From contig NZ_CP096670.1 of the NCBI RefSeq assembly GCF_023238625.1, forward strand, positions 2,717,501 through 2,781,500: DNA of 64,000 nt, in the 5' to 3' direction. Origin of the DNA: Agarivorans sp. TSD2052. GTDB taxonomy: Bacteria > Pseudomonadota > Gammaproteobacteria > Enterobacterales > Celerinatantimonadaceae. The notes under the pieces were generated by a model. That model searched no databases and had not been told where the DNA came from. It saw only the letters and a list, made by a program, of their open reading frames with translations. Positions within the stretch are counted from its first letter, which is position 1, and each line of letters begins with the position of its first letter. This document shows, in pieces, positions 1 to 8,297 of this stretch. Position numbers and translations under genes: made by a program.

Positions 1-59
1 CAACATAACAGTGGTGTTAACCAGCCATTGTTTTAAACGACAAGGAGGCAAACCCTAAC

Positions 60-401
60 GTGAAAATCACCCTGCTTATTCTTTCAATGGCATTTTCAGC
101 TATTCAAGCATTGCTATGTTATCTGTGGACTAGAGCAGAAGACAATGCTGCAGATCAATTCCGTCAGTTTATAGATTCAATATACAGTGAAATACCGCCA
201 TGGACAGAAACGGCATTTTCGTTAGGTAGGTGGTGGTACTTAAGCGCAATAGCCTGCGCAATGATGGCGATATACACCTATTGGCAAAAATCATCATATA
301 TGCACCTATTTCCACCACTGTTAATGGCTATTTTCGGCACTATCGCAATGCTTTATGCCATGTACCCAATCCACCTGATGCTTTTACACGCCCCTTTCTA
401 A
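60..401 (+). CDS. Small inner-membrane protein, unknown function
   Basis: This encodes 113 residues and I do not recognise the family. It has an N-terminal hydrophobic segment (about residues 1-22), a charged and aromatic periplasmic-looking stretch (25-55), then two further hydrophobic segments (about 57-72 and 80-108), so a three-helix membrane protein is likely. The start is GTG at 60, chosen because a strong Shine-Dalgarno sequence (AAGGAGG, 42-48) sits 11 bases upstream. Nothing in the sequence gives a function. An overlapping reading frame at 230-532 has no ribosome binding site and was left out. Confidence 0.6.
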   Translation: MKITLLILSMAFSAIQALLCYLWTRAEDNAADQFRQFIDSIYSEIPPWTETAFSLGRWWYLSAIACAMMAIYTYWQKSSYMHLFPPLLMAIFGTIAMLYAMYPIHLMLLHAPF

Positions 402-702
402 TATTCGAAGCCCGTTTAGTTACTCGGTGTTCGCTGTTTGAAATGGCTTTTCAGATGCAATCTCTCTTTGTTTATGAGGGCAACGTCGATATGCGAATAG
501 CCATATCAGGCGGCACTATTCCTCGACCATGATTTTCTCCTTACTAAATCCAATGTATTCGCATAGCGAAGAGATTAAACCCGTGTTGGGCAATCTCACA
601 TAGGTCGATCTGCGCTCAATATATAGTTGACATAGTCAACCATATAAATTAAAGTAGACTTTATCAACCAAGTTGAACTAGTTTAAAGTTTGGAGCATAA
701 CA
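402..702 (+). promoter_or_regulatory. Intergenic region with palindromic candidate operator and promoter
   Basis: About 300 bases without a gene. At 626-640 there is a perfect palindrome, GTTGAC-ATA-GTCAAC, which contains a consensus -35 hexamer TTGACA (627-632). A weak -10 (TAAAGT, 650-655) follows at 17-bp spacing. A second short inverted repeat, TCAAC-CAA-GTTGA, lies at 664-676. An operator overlapping the -35 box is typical of repressor control by MarR- or TetR-type proteins; the regulator is not identifiable here. The rest of the gap shows nothing. Confidence 0.45.
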
Positions 703-1194
703 ATGAATACGCCACTAACAGTATCCACCCCGGAGTCTTCCCAAAAGACAACACCACTTATTTACAAAATTATGGTGGTGTTAGTAATGATGTCCTTAAT
801 GGGGGGCACGTTAACCGGTGTCATGACCTACATAAACCTTGGTTATACCGACACGTTCTTTACTGATTGGCTGAGCTCATTTCTGCTTGCAGCGGTAACG
901 GTAATGCCAGCAGGTTTTCTAATTATGGCCTTACTAACAAAACTCATTCAGAGCCTACTACCCGATACAAAAGAGCAAACCCGCAATCTTGTAATTGGCA
1001 TATCGATGGCTTTAATAATGGAGTCTGCAATGGCCTTTACAACCACTTTAAACAATGTGGGTGTTGCTGACATGTTGGTGTTTATCGAAGCCTGGTGGAA
1101 CGGCCTTTTAGCCGCATTACCAGTAGCCTTAAGCCTTATGTTGGTTGTTTCGATGACAGTAAAACCCAAAATAGAGAACTTTTTAAAAAGCTAA
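703..1194 (+). CDS. DUF2798-type membrane protein (two tandem units)
   Basis: This 163-residue membrane protein appears to be two copies of the roughly 70-residue DUF2798 unit: about residues 22-85 and 94-158, each with two hydrophobic helices. Both units share the pattern of a small-residue helix, a short acidic loop with an aromatic (DTFFTDW in the first, ADMLVFIEAWW in the second) and a second helix. The function of the family is unknown. The start at 703 is supported by TTTGGAG 8-14 bases upstream. It is 49 bases upstream of a DUF3861-like gene in the same orientation, so the two are probably co-transcribed from the palindrome-bearing promoter before it. Confidence 0.65.
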   Translation: MNTPLTVSTPESSQKTTPLIYKIMVVLVMMSLMGGTLTGVMTYINLGYTDTFFTDWLSSFLLAAVTVMPAGFLIMALLTKLIQSLLPDTKEQTRNLVIGISMALIMESAMAFTTTLNNVGVADMLVFIEAWWNGLLAALPVALSLMLVVSMTVKPKIENFLKS

Positions 1195-1243
1195 CTCAGC
1201 CGACATCTATTCACCTATTTTTATTACTAACAAGGTACTACAC

Positions 1244-1558
1244 ATGATCGCTAAAAATAAAAAAGACCGATGCTACCGTTTCACCATTGAAGAAGTTAAT
1301 GCAGACCAAAAAACAGGAAAAACGCTGCAGTTCGACCTTCAAGACAGAGAAAACTTATTTGATGTGGTGGAAAACCTAAAGCAAGGCAGCGGATTAGAAC
1401 CGTCACTGGCGACTAAAGTCGGTGTAGCCTTGCGTTTACTAGGCCCAGTAATGATGCAAAACCGTAAACACCCGTTGTTTATTGATTTTATGCCTCACTT
1501 CAAAAACTTTATGCACAATCTAAAAAGCACGGTAAAAAGTGCGTTGAAAGAGAAATAG
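1244..1558 (+). CDS. DUF3861 family protein
   Basis: This 104-residue soluble protein resembles the DUF3861 family: an N-terminal beta-rich stretch (YRFTIEEVNAD near residue 10), LQFDLQDRENLFDVVENL (about 27-44), and a conserved hydrophobic helix with LGPVMMQNRKHPLF (about 66-80) followed by a basic tail. The molecular role of the family is not known. It follows the DUF2798-type gene closely and is likely in the same transcript. Start ATG at 1244 is preceded by AAGGT. Confidence 0.65.
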   Translation: MIAKNKKDRCYRFTIEEVNADQKTGKTLQFDLQDRENLFDVVENLKQGSGLEPSLATKVGVALRLLGPVMMQNRKHPLFIDFMPHFKNFMHNLKSTVKSALKEK

Positions 1559-1686
1559 TTCAGGTGATGATTAACGACCACTCGCACTGGCAAGCCATTG
1601 GTCGCCGCTGGTCGATTTATATCCTAATATATTTATAAAGTAACCCTTCACTGCCACACTAAAGTCAGGAACAAGAGGAAAACAAC

Positions 1687-2562
1687 ATGAAAATAGCCAT
1701 CACTGCAGCAAGTGGTCAGTTAGGGGCGGCAATTGTAAAAGCCAGCGTAGCATTAATGTCTAAGGAAAACGTCATTGCTCTAGCACGCACTCCTGATAAC
1801 GCTAAACACCTTGGGGTAGAGGTGCGTGCTGGCGATTACAATAATCCCGAACAACTTGAGCAATCGTTACAAGCTGTGGATGTATTGTTATTAGTCTCAG
1901 GGATGGACGCGCCTGAAAAACGAATTGCTCAACATAGAAACGTCATCCAAGCGGCAAAAAATGCAGGACTTAAAAAGATCGTTTATACCAGCGTTCAAGG
2001 CGCTGAAGAAAATACCGCCTTTTCTCCTGTAATTCAAAGTAATCGCCAAACCGAGCAGGATGTTCGCGACAGCGGCTTAGAATGGGTGATAGGTCGCAAC
2101 GGCATCTATATCGAACCAGACATTGAATATATCGATAACTACAAAAAAGTTGGGGGCATTTTTAATAGTGCTGGCGATGGAAAATGCGGTTACACCACTC
2201 GCACCGAGTTGGCTTACGCTTATGCGCGAATGCTGACCCAAGATAAGCACAACGGACATACTTATAACTTGCATGGCGATTCAATCACTCAGTATCAACT
2301 TGCTGATTATATGAATTTAGCCTTTGCTAGCCACCTGACTTATCGTCCATTGAGCGTTGACCAATATCGCCAAGAGCGCATCGAGGAATTGGGGGACTTT
2401 ATCGGTACCGTTATCGCAGGTATTTACCAAGGTATTAGTGAAGGTAAATCAGATAACCCAAGCCAGTTTGAGCAAGCTGCCGGTCGGCCGCATATCACTT
2501 GGGATGAATACTTTAATCAACTAAAATCAGCGGCAAACTCGCCCCACCAAACAGCCAACTGA
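1687..2562 (+). CDS. NmrA/QorB-like NAD(P)-binding oxidoreductase
   Basis: A 291-residue atypical short-chain dehydrogenase of the NmrA/YtfG (quinone oxidoreductase 2) type. The N-terminal Rossmann motif is AASGQLGAAIV (about residues 7-17), followed by the NADPH-favouring ALART region (31-35) and VLLLVSGMD at the end of the fourth strand. It probably reduces quinones or small carbonyls with NAD(P)H in the cytosol. The length matches the family. ATG 1687 is preceded by AGAGGAAA. It is followed seven bases later by a broken antibiotic-biosynthesis-type monooxygenase, a common partner for such reductases, so the pair may have handled quinones together. The exact substrate is unknown. Confidence 0.8.
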   Translation: MKIAITAASGQLGAAIVKASVALMSKENVIALARTPDNAKHLGVEVRAGDYNNPEQLEQSLQAVDVLLLVSGMDAPEKRIAQHRNVIQAAKNAGLKKIVYTSVQGAEENTAFSPVIQSNRQTEQDVRDSGLEWVIGRNGIYIEPDIEYIDNYKKVGGIFNSAGDGKCGYTTRTELAYAYARMLTQDKHNGHTYNLHGDSITQYQLADYMNLAFASHLTYRPLSVDQYRQERIEELGDFIGTVIAGIYQGISEGKSDNPSQFEQAAGRPHITWDEYFNQLKSAANSPHQTAN

Positions 2563-2568
2563 AACACC

Positions 2569-2898
2569 ATGACCCAACTTATATTAAGGGGGGTTATCCT
2601 TGTTCCATCAGCGGATCTTGATGCGGTGAACGCTGAGCCCATCAATCACCTGCGCTTAACCCAAGCTGAAGTAGGCTGCGTCACATTTGAAGTTAGCCAA
2701 TGTGAAATTAATCCGCTGCGATTTGAGGTGTATGAAGTGTTTACCGATAAAGTCGCATTTTAGCGTCATCAAACCAGAGTCAAGGCTTCAAGGTGGGCAA
2801 AAGTATCGGTAAATGCTGAGTGTCACTACCAAATTATTGGAACCGAGTCCCCCGCTGGCGGTCATTTCAGCGAGGGGGTTCTGCGAGGAAGTATATAA
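2569..2898 (+). pseudogene. ABM-domain monooxygenase interrupted by an in-frame TAG
   Basis: The 64 codons up to the TAG at 2761-2763 encode the first two thirds of an antibiotic-biosynthesis-monooxygenase (YgiN-like) dimeric ferredoxin-fold protein: GVILVPSADLDAV, a helix, EVGCVTFEVSQ and FEVYEVFTDKVAF. The same frame continues after the stop with RHQTRVKASRWAKV and a following HYQI, exactly what the family has next (xHQxRVKAS...HYxI). The TAG sits where Glu is common, so a GAG-to-TAG change in one base would explain it. The frame then runs to TAA at 2896. The protein may be truncated and inactive, or the stop could be a sequencing error. Confidence 0.65.
2849..2878. terminator. Candidate convergent terminator hairpin
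   Basis: CCCCCGCTG (2849-2857) pairs with CAGCG-A-GGGG (2868-2877) with one bulged A. It lies between the converging monooxygenase and U32 genes. No clear U-tract is present on either strand. Confidence 0.35.
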
Positions 2899-2904
2899 GC
2901 GAGC

Positions 2905-5154
2905 TTACAAACCTTGGCTATACTGAGCATTGGTAGAAATGCTCACTATTTCGCTAAGCTGTTGCTGGGCTTGTTGGTCACCCTTCAAGAACGCGTCAAA
3001 CTGGGTCACTAGAAAGGCTTTATCTAGCTCGGCTTTGGAGCCAGCCCCAATGTTAGTAAGGTCTATAAAGAACTCGTCAAACTGCCCAGCCAAATCACTC
3101 ACAATATCAACGTTTAAAAACTGCTCGTGGTTGTAAATACTTGGGTAACCGCCCTTTTGTTTATCAACCGCAAACGACACACCTTTAACGTTAGTGATAG
3201 TAGTGGCTTTTTCGCACTTAAGCATACAGCCGTCTTCAATACTTGGTTTTTTACACCCTACGGTTTGCTGGAAGAAACATTGCCGGCTAGTCATCATTAA
3301 GATGGGGTGATAAATGCTATAGAGCATTTTGAAGTTATCGGGGCGAGTAATATTTCTAATTTGCATACGATTAATTTCGTTAGAAATAAACGCGCCCGCA
3401 CAATTTAGTTCTTCTTTTAATGTAAGCAAAGCATAAGAGTTAGTGGTATTTAAAAACGGACCCGCAATCCACTCAATCCCCATTTCATAGGCTTTAAATG
3501 CTACGCCTGTATTGTTGCTCACAATCCTCGCTGGGCGAACTTGCTCCAACAAGCGCACCGCTTCTAGGTAATCTTTACCAATAAGTACTGCAGGAAACCA
3601 CGGTATTAAACGTGGGTTTCGTAAGAAAATATCAATGAATTTATTACAGCCTTTCTTAAAGCTTTCAGGCAACTTGAAGTACACATCAGACGAGGTTAGC
3701 TCACATAAATGTAAGTCTTTCTCATCAGCAATCAATATCGACATACTAGGCTTGCCAGTATTTCTTGGGTGCTGTTCTAGGGGGGGAACTTCAACTGCAG
3801 GCACCACCGCCACTGAGTTATTCAACAAAAATGCAGCTTGATTCTTTAACTCGGTTAACTCTCTAAATGGTAGGCTCAAATTCTCGCCTAGTTCACGACA
3901 ATCAAATTCTTCAAGACTAAAGTCGTTACTAGCGAAGTTTTTGAAGCGTTTTTCTAATAGCGCTTGGTCAAGCGTTTGTTTGCCTGCAACGGCTAATGGT
4001 GAAGGCGTTTCTAGCTGATGTACTTTATCGTTATCGCCAATGGTCATGGTTAAACGTAAGGGCTGATTTAAACTGCCAGAAAAAGCCATTACCAAGGGTT
4101 GCTTCGCAATACTTAAGTATTTTATTTTCTCGGCTAACTCTTCACCGATTTCGTTGCGCTCGGCATGTAGCTCTTTTTTCGCTTCTTGAATTTGCACTAC
4201 CGAAATAGCATTGTATTTATCTACTGCATATTGCGGGCTGTGGTCACGCGGATTGTCGATAAACATGTCTTTGGTAAGATTACCGTGTAAAAAAGAGTTG
4301 GTGAAATCACGGTTAAATACTCGATGCAAGTTTGAGTCGTCCGCTAATAACTGGCCGGTTGCTACAAATTTATCGATTTGTTTACGCCAGCTGTCGACGA
4401 CAGTGTAAACGTAATGAGCACCTTTAATTCGGCCTTCAATTTTTAGCGAGTCCACTTGCGCGTCCACTAACTGCGGCAAATCAAAATAAGCAGAGTTATC
4501 TTTTAAGTTAAGCGGGAAGCGGTTACCAGCGTTGGTAATTTCGTACTCATCTCGACACGCTTGACTGCAGCGGCCGCGGTTCCCAGAGTTACCTACGCTC
4601 ACAGAGCTTGAGTAACACTGACCAGAGAAGGCAATACACAATGAGCCATGCACGAACACTTCGGTTAAAACCTCGTGCTGGTGCGCTAATGCGGTAAGCG
4701 TTTTTATTTCGCCAAGGTTTAACTCGCGCGACAAATTAACCCGCGAAGCACCAATCTTGGCCAAGAATTCAATTTGGCCTTCATTGTGCGAAGTAAGCTG
4801 AGTAGAAGCATGTATATCCAAAGTGGGGAAATACTTTTTAACTAAATTGAACATTCCCAAGTCTTGAACAATGATGCCATCGATGCCCGAGTTAACAAGC
4901 TTATTCAACAACTTAACCATTTGTGGTATTTCGTGTTCAAGAATCACCACATTGAGAGTTAAAAACACTTCGCAGTCGTACTTATGTGCTAAGCGTAAAA
5001 TACCCAATAAGTCGTCGAAAGAAAGATTAGATGCTCGGTTGCGGGCATTAAAGGTATCTAGACCACAATACACTGCATTAGCGCCCGCGATTACCGCCGC
5101 TTTGATGGCTTCTACATCACCACCGGGGGCTAATAACTCTATCTTTCTGCTCAT
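2905..5154 (-). CDS. U32 peptidase-family protein (RlhA/YdcP-like)
   Basis: A 749-residue protein of the U32 collagenase-like family. The N-terminal TIM-barrel-like half contains ELLAPGGDVEAIKAAVIAGA and HASTQ, then the U32 signature EVFVHGSLCIAFSGQCYSSS (about residues 165-184). A further cysteine pair (GRCSQAC) follows, and a C-terminal cluster (CFFQQTVGCKKPSIEDGCMLKC, about 635-660) probably completes an iron-sulfur site. In enterobacteria the related YdcP/RlhA hydroxylates C2501 of 23S rRNA; other U32 members act in ubiquinone synthesis or tRNA modification. The length and Cys pattern favour the RlhA side, but the substrate is inferred. It stands alone on the minus strand, convergent with the preceding genes. 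Confidence 0.75.
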   Translation of the reverse strand: MSRKIELLAPGGDVEAIKAAVIAGANAVYCGLDTFNARNRASNLSFDDLLGILRLAHKYDCEVFLTLNVVILEHEIPQMVKLLNKLVNSGIDGIIVQDLGMFNLVKKYFPTLDIHASTQLTSHNEGQIEFLAKIGASRVNLSRELNLGEIKTLTALAHQHEVLTEVFVHGSLCIAFSGQCYSSSVSVGNSGNRGRCSQACRDEYEITNAGNRFPLNLKDNSAYFDLPQLVDAQVDSLKIEGRIKGAHYVYTVVDSWRKQIDKFVATGQLLADDSNLHRVFNRDFTNSFLHGNLTKDMFIDNPRDHSPQYAVDKYNAISVVQIQEAKKELHAERNEIGEELAEKIKYLSIAKQPLVMAFSGSLNQPLRLTMTIGDNDKVHQLETPSPLAVAGKQTLDQALLEKRFKNFASNDFSLEEFDCRELGENLSLPFRELTELKNQAAFLLNNSVAVVPAVEVPPLEQHPRNTGKPSMSILIADEKDLHLCELTSSDVYFKLPESFKKGCNKFIDIFLRNPRLIPWFPAVLIGKDYLEAVRLLEQVRPARIVSNNTGVAFKAYEMGIEWIAGPFLNTTNSYALLTLKEELNCAGAFISNEINRMQIRNITRPDNFKMLYSIYHPILMMTSRQCFFQQTVGCKKPSIEDGCMLKCEKATTITNVKGVSFAVDKQKGGYPSIYNHEQFLNVDIVSDLAGQFDEFFIDLTNIGAGSKAELDKAFLVTQFDAFLKGDQQAQQQLSEIVSISTNAQYSQGL

Positions 5155-5501
5155 ACGACTACACTCACTTAAATACTTGGGCTAACTTGACTGGCCAGAA
5201 TAGCGCGCGATTTTAACGGCTACAGAACATTAATGCTACAGTTAACCAACCTTAATTGGGGTTGGCGAGCTGAAACCTGCGTTCCGGGCGAAGCCGTTGA
5301 CGCCTCCCAAGGCCTGGTTATTTTTAATATGGCTAATGGCTGGTTTAGGCAAAGTCAGTATGCACAAACACTCGCTGTTGGTTTTTTCAGCAACTAAAAA
5401 AATGCGAGTGCCATAGCTTACATTTAGTGATGAAAGCACTGTTATTAGGCTACGCTTTACCGTATGTTTGATAGCATATTTTAGATACAGCGAGACCTTT
5501 A

Positions 5502-5765
5502 GTGAAAAAGTATAAACACGAAGCACAGCTTTTAAAGAAGGCCTTACAAATTGGTGAGGTATACGCCTTACAACGCGGTTTTGCTAAGTTCCCTCCTGGT
5601 ATTTCAGAGAAAGACAAGGTAGAGGCGCTGTATATGCTGCTAGCCGAAGATAAACGCTTAACTCCACTGCCTAAAGACAAAATCACCGGTCCTGAGATGC
5701 GCCACAAGTTAGTACTTTGGTTAGCCCATCAATTACCTAAAGATCATGAATTACTCGGGGGCTGA
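5502..5765 (+). CDS. DUF5062 family protein
   Basis: This 87-residue protein matches the pattern of the small DUF5062 family of marine gammaproteobacteria: MKKYKHEAQLLKKAL at the N terminus, a central YxLLAEDKRLTPLPKDK (about residues 46-62) and a C-terminal KLVLWLAHQLPKDHELL (about 69-85). It is soluble and helical, with no known function. The start codon is GTG at 5502. A good rho-independent terminator begins 27 bases after the stop, so it is probably monocistronic. Confidence 0.65.
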   Translation: MKKYKHEAQLLKKALQIGEVYALQRGFAKFPPGISEKDKVEALYMLLAEDKRLTPLPKDKITGPEMRHKLVLWLAHQLPKDHELLGG

Positions 5766-5791
5766 GCCCTTCAGTGCACCATAACAACACT

Positions 5792-5820
5792 AAAACAGCA
5801 CTATTTGAGTGCTGTTTTTT
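5792..5820 (+). terminator. Rho-independent terminator
   Basis: An 11-bp perfect stem AAAACAGCACT / AGTGCTGTTTT (5792-5802 and 5808-5818) with a 5-nt loop ends in a T-run. It serves the DUF5062 gene. The A-tract on the other side means it may also act on the minus strand for puuE, which ends at 5862. Confidence 0.85.
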
Positions 5821-5861
5821 ATTGGGCTGCCCTGTAAAGAGATTAATGGGGTCGACATCGC

Positions 5862-6785
5862 TTACTTCGTGCCCTGCTCGGCTAACCAATGCTCGGCAAT
5901 TTGCTCTCGCGTGGCGTACCACACTCCTTCAAACTGCTGGGTATACTGAATAAAACGTTGCAGAGCGGCCAATCTCGCTGGGCGGCCAATAATTCGGCAA
6001 TGCAAGCCAATACTGAGCATTTTGGGCGCTGTTTCCCCTTCAAAGTAAAGAACGTCAAAAGCATCCTTTAGGTACTGATAAAATTGTTCGCCACTGTTAA
6101 AGCCTTGTGGCGTAGCAAAACGCATGTCATTGGTATCTAGCGTATAGGGCACCATTAACAGTGGTTTACTGTAGTTCTTATCCCAATAAGGTAGGTCATC
6201 GGCATAACTATCAGCGCAATACAAAATGTCGTTTCGTTCTGCCAGTAACTTCAGGGTATGAGGGCTAGTACGGCCGGTATACCAGCCTTTAGGCTTAGCA
6301 CCCGTGAGTTGCTGATGAATAGCAATAGCTTGCTCCATATGTTCTAGCTCTTGCTGTTCAGTGAAATCTTGGTAATGGATCCAACGTAAGCCATGACTGG
6401 CGATTTCCCAGTTGGCGTCTAGCATGGCAGCAAGCGCCTGCGGATGGCGTTGCAAGGCCATGGCTACAGCGAACACCGTCACCGGAATATTGAGTTGAGT
6501 AAATAATCGATGTAAACGCCAAAATCCTGCTCGGCTGCCATACTCATAAATCGATTCCATACTGAGGTGGCGGTCTGGGTAGGCGGTAGCCCCCACAATT
6601 TCTGACAAAAACTGCTCTGAATGAGTATCACCATGCAATACGCAATTTTCACCGCCCTCTTCGAAGTTAATCACAAATTGTAAGGCAATCTTGGCGTTAT
6701 TTGGCCAATTAGCGTGGGGCGGGTGTTGTCCATATCCGACTAAGTCACGCGGGTATGGGTTGTTAGGCTGTTTTTTATCGCTCAT
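5862..6785 (-). CDS. puuE: Allantoinase PuuE
   Basis: A 307-residue member of the polysaccharide-deacetylase-fold allantoinases, a metal-independent type unrelated to the amidohydrolase allantoinase AllB. It opens allantoin to allantoate in the cytosol. Typical features are YPRDLVGYG (residues 11-19), FVINFEEGGENCVLHGD (about 37-53), ASHGLRWIHYQ (NodB-like motif, about 128-138) and PKGWYTGRTSPHTL (about 164-177). The length matches the family. It is the downstream gene of a two-gene operon with the deaminase (8 bases between them) and completes the urate-to-allantoate route whose other genes (xdh, puuD, uraH, uraD) lie at 21-29 kb. Regulation is probably through the palindrome at 8247-8262. 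Confidence 0.88.
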   Translation of the reverse strand: MSDKKQPNNPYPRDLVGYGQHPPHANWPNNAKIALQFVINFEEGGENCVLHGDTHSEQFLSEIVGATAYPDRHLSMESIYEYGSRAGFWRLHRLFTQLNIPVTVFAVAMALQRHPQALAAMLDANWEIASHGLRWIHYQDFTEQQELEHMEQAIAIHQQLTGAKPKGWYTGRTSPHTLKLLAERNDILYCADSYADDLPYWDKNYSKPLLMVPYTLDTNDMRFATPQGFNSGEQFYQYLKDAFDVLYFEGETAPKMLSIGLHCRIIGRPARLAALQRFIQYTQQFEGVWYATREQIAEHWLAEQGTK

Positions 6786-6793
6786 AGTTATCC

Positions 6794-8182
6794 TTACGCC
6801 ACCAATTGCTTGGCTAATTGGTGGTGTTTTGCTTTAAGTTGGTTTAGTTGCGCGCGGGTGTCATCGCCATTTTCAATAATCCATTTACCCGCCACCATCA
6901 GTTTGTTCACTTGGCTAGCGCCACACAAAATCAGGGCTGCCAATGGGTCATGAGCACCGGAAAAATTGAGCCCATCCAGCTTATACAGCCCTAGGTCTGC
7001 TTGCTTGCCAGGAGCCAACACGCCAATATCTTCACGCCCCAGCACTGCGGCACTGCCTTGAGTCCCCCAGTTGAGTACTTGATGGTGGGTAATTTGATCG
7101 GCGCGATAACGCAATCGTTGCTGCATTAATGAATGACGTAATTCTTGAATCATATTAGAGCTGTCATTAGAGGCTGAACCATCCACTGCCATACCAACAT
7201 GACAACCCGCAGCCGCTAAATCTAAGGTGGGACAAATGCCCGATGCCAACACCATGTTAGAGGTGGGGCAATGGGCGATACCAATCTGTGCAGCACCTAA
7301 GCGTTGTATTTCTGCTTCATCAAAATGGATGCCATGAGCCAACCACGTTTGCGGCCCCATCCAACCACAATGCTCAAGGTAATCTACCGGGCGCATACCG
7401 AGTTTTTGCAGACAAAAATCATTTTCATCGATGGTTTCACCTAAATGGGTATGCAGCCGAACCCCTTGCTGCTTAGCCAACAAAGCCGTTTCTTTCATTA
7501 GGGATTCGGTCACTGAAAAAGGCGAGCAAGGCGCTAATGCCAATTGCAGCATACTTCCTTCGCTGGCATCGTGATAAGCCTTGGTGAGCCTTAAGCTATC
7601 ATCTAAGATTTGCTGTTCAGTTTGCACCACTGAATCAGGCGGCAAACCGCCATCTTTTTGTGACAAGCTCATGCTACCCCGGGTTAAGGTGGCGCGAACA
7701 CCTAAACGCCCAACAACTTCAGCTTGAATGTCTATCGCCTCACTTAAGGCATGGTTAAACACGTAATGGTGATCGGCCACCGTGGTGGCACCACTTAGCA
7801 TTAATTCCCAACAGGCAATTTCTGTCGCCAACTCAATATGCTTGGGTGTCAGTCCGCTCCAAATGGGGTACAACGTTTTTAACCAAGGAAACAAAGGCTG
7901 ATTAATTGCCGCCGGTAAACAGCGCGTCAACGTTTGGTAAAAATGGTGGTGGGTATTAATTAAGCCGGGGAGCAGCACCATGTCACTAGCATCGAGTTGC
8001 TGGTCGATGGGGGTAATCGGTTGTTGCCCTGCTGCGACACATTCAACGATGGTGGTACCTTTAACCACGACCCCACCGCGTAAATCTCGCTCTGCGTCGG
8101 CCCCTGAAATAGCACCACTAAATACCGCTAATGGGTTTTTTATCCAAAGAGCTTGGTTAGTGCTTGGTTTATTAGAAGGCAT
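6794..8182 (-). CDS. 8-oxoguanine deaminase (amidohydrolase family)
   Basis: A 462-residue TrzA/AtzB-type amidohydrolase. The metal-binding motif PGLINTHHHFYQ lies at residues 72-83; later motifs are HTHLGE, the conserved AHGIHFDEAE, and VDGSASNDSSNM carrying the metal-binding Asp. The N-terminal composite beta domain and the LTRCLPAA-PLFPWL region fit enzymes annotated as 8-oxoguanine deaminase, which convert 8-oxoguanine to urate. That would feed the same pathway as PuuD. Guanine or another aminopurine is the alternative substrate; the true guanine deaminase of this locus is the separate gene at 26925. It is transcribed with puuE. The start is supported by AAAGGAAA, and the promoter lies at 8214-8242. 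Confidence 0.75.
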   Translation of the reverse strand: MPSNKPSTNQALWIKNPLAVFSGAISGADAERDLRGGVVVKGTTIVECVAAGQQPITPIDQQLDASDMVLLPGLINTHHHFYQTLTRCLPAAINQPLFPWLKTLYPIWSGLTPKHIELATEIACWELMLSGATTVADHHYVFNHALSEAIDIQAEVVGRLGVRATLTRGSMSLSQKDGGLPPDSVVQTEQQILDDSLRLTKAYHDASEGSMLQLALAPCSPFSVTESLMKETALLAKQQGVRLHTHLGETIDENDFCLQKLGMRPVDYLEHCGWMGPQTWLAHGIHFDEAEIQRLGAAQIGIAHCPTSNMVLASGICPTLDLAAAGCHVGMAVDGSASNDSSNMIQELRHSLMQQRLRYRADQITHHQVLNWGTQGSAAVLGREDIGVLAPGKQADLGLYKLDGLNFSGAHDPLAALILCGASQVNKLMVAGKWIIENGDDTRAQLNQLKAKHHQLAKQLVA

Positions 8183-8213
8183 TGCGTTTGTCTATTTCCT
8201 TTAATAACTTGTC

Positions 8214-8262
8214 GTTATAAATATGCTTTAACCAACAAGCAATTTCTTGACCAACTAATCAA
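8214..8262 (-). promoter_or_regulatory. Promoter and RutR-like operator of the deaminase-puuE operon
   Basis: On the minus strand TTGCTT (8237-8242) and TATAAC (8214-8219) are separated by 17 bp. Immediately upstream, 8247-8262 reads TTGACCAACTAATCAA on the plus strand. The left half is identical to the E. coli RutR consensus TTGACCAnnTGGTCAA and the right half matches 5 of 7. The TetR-family gene next door is the obvious candidate regulator. Confidence 0.6.
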
Positions 8263-8297
8263 GTTAAATCAGTATTAATAACACTCACTTTCTAACG

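Noticed and set aside
230-532. Overlapping frame at 230-532
   Set aside because: It overlaps the better-supported gene at 60, with no ribosome binding site, membrane pattern or family motif.
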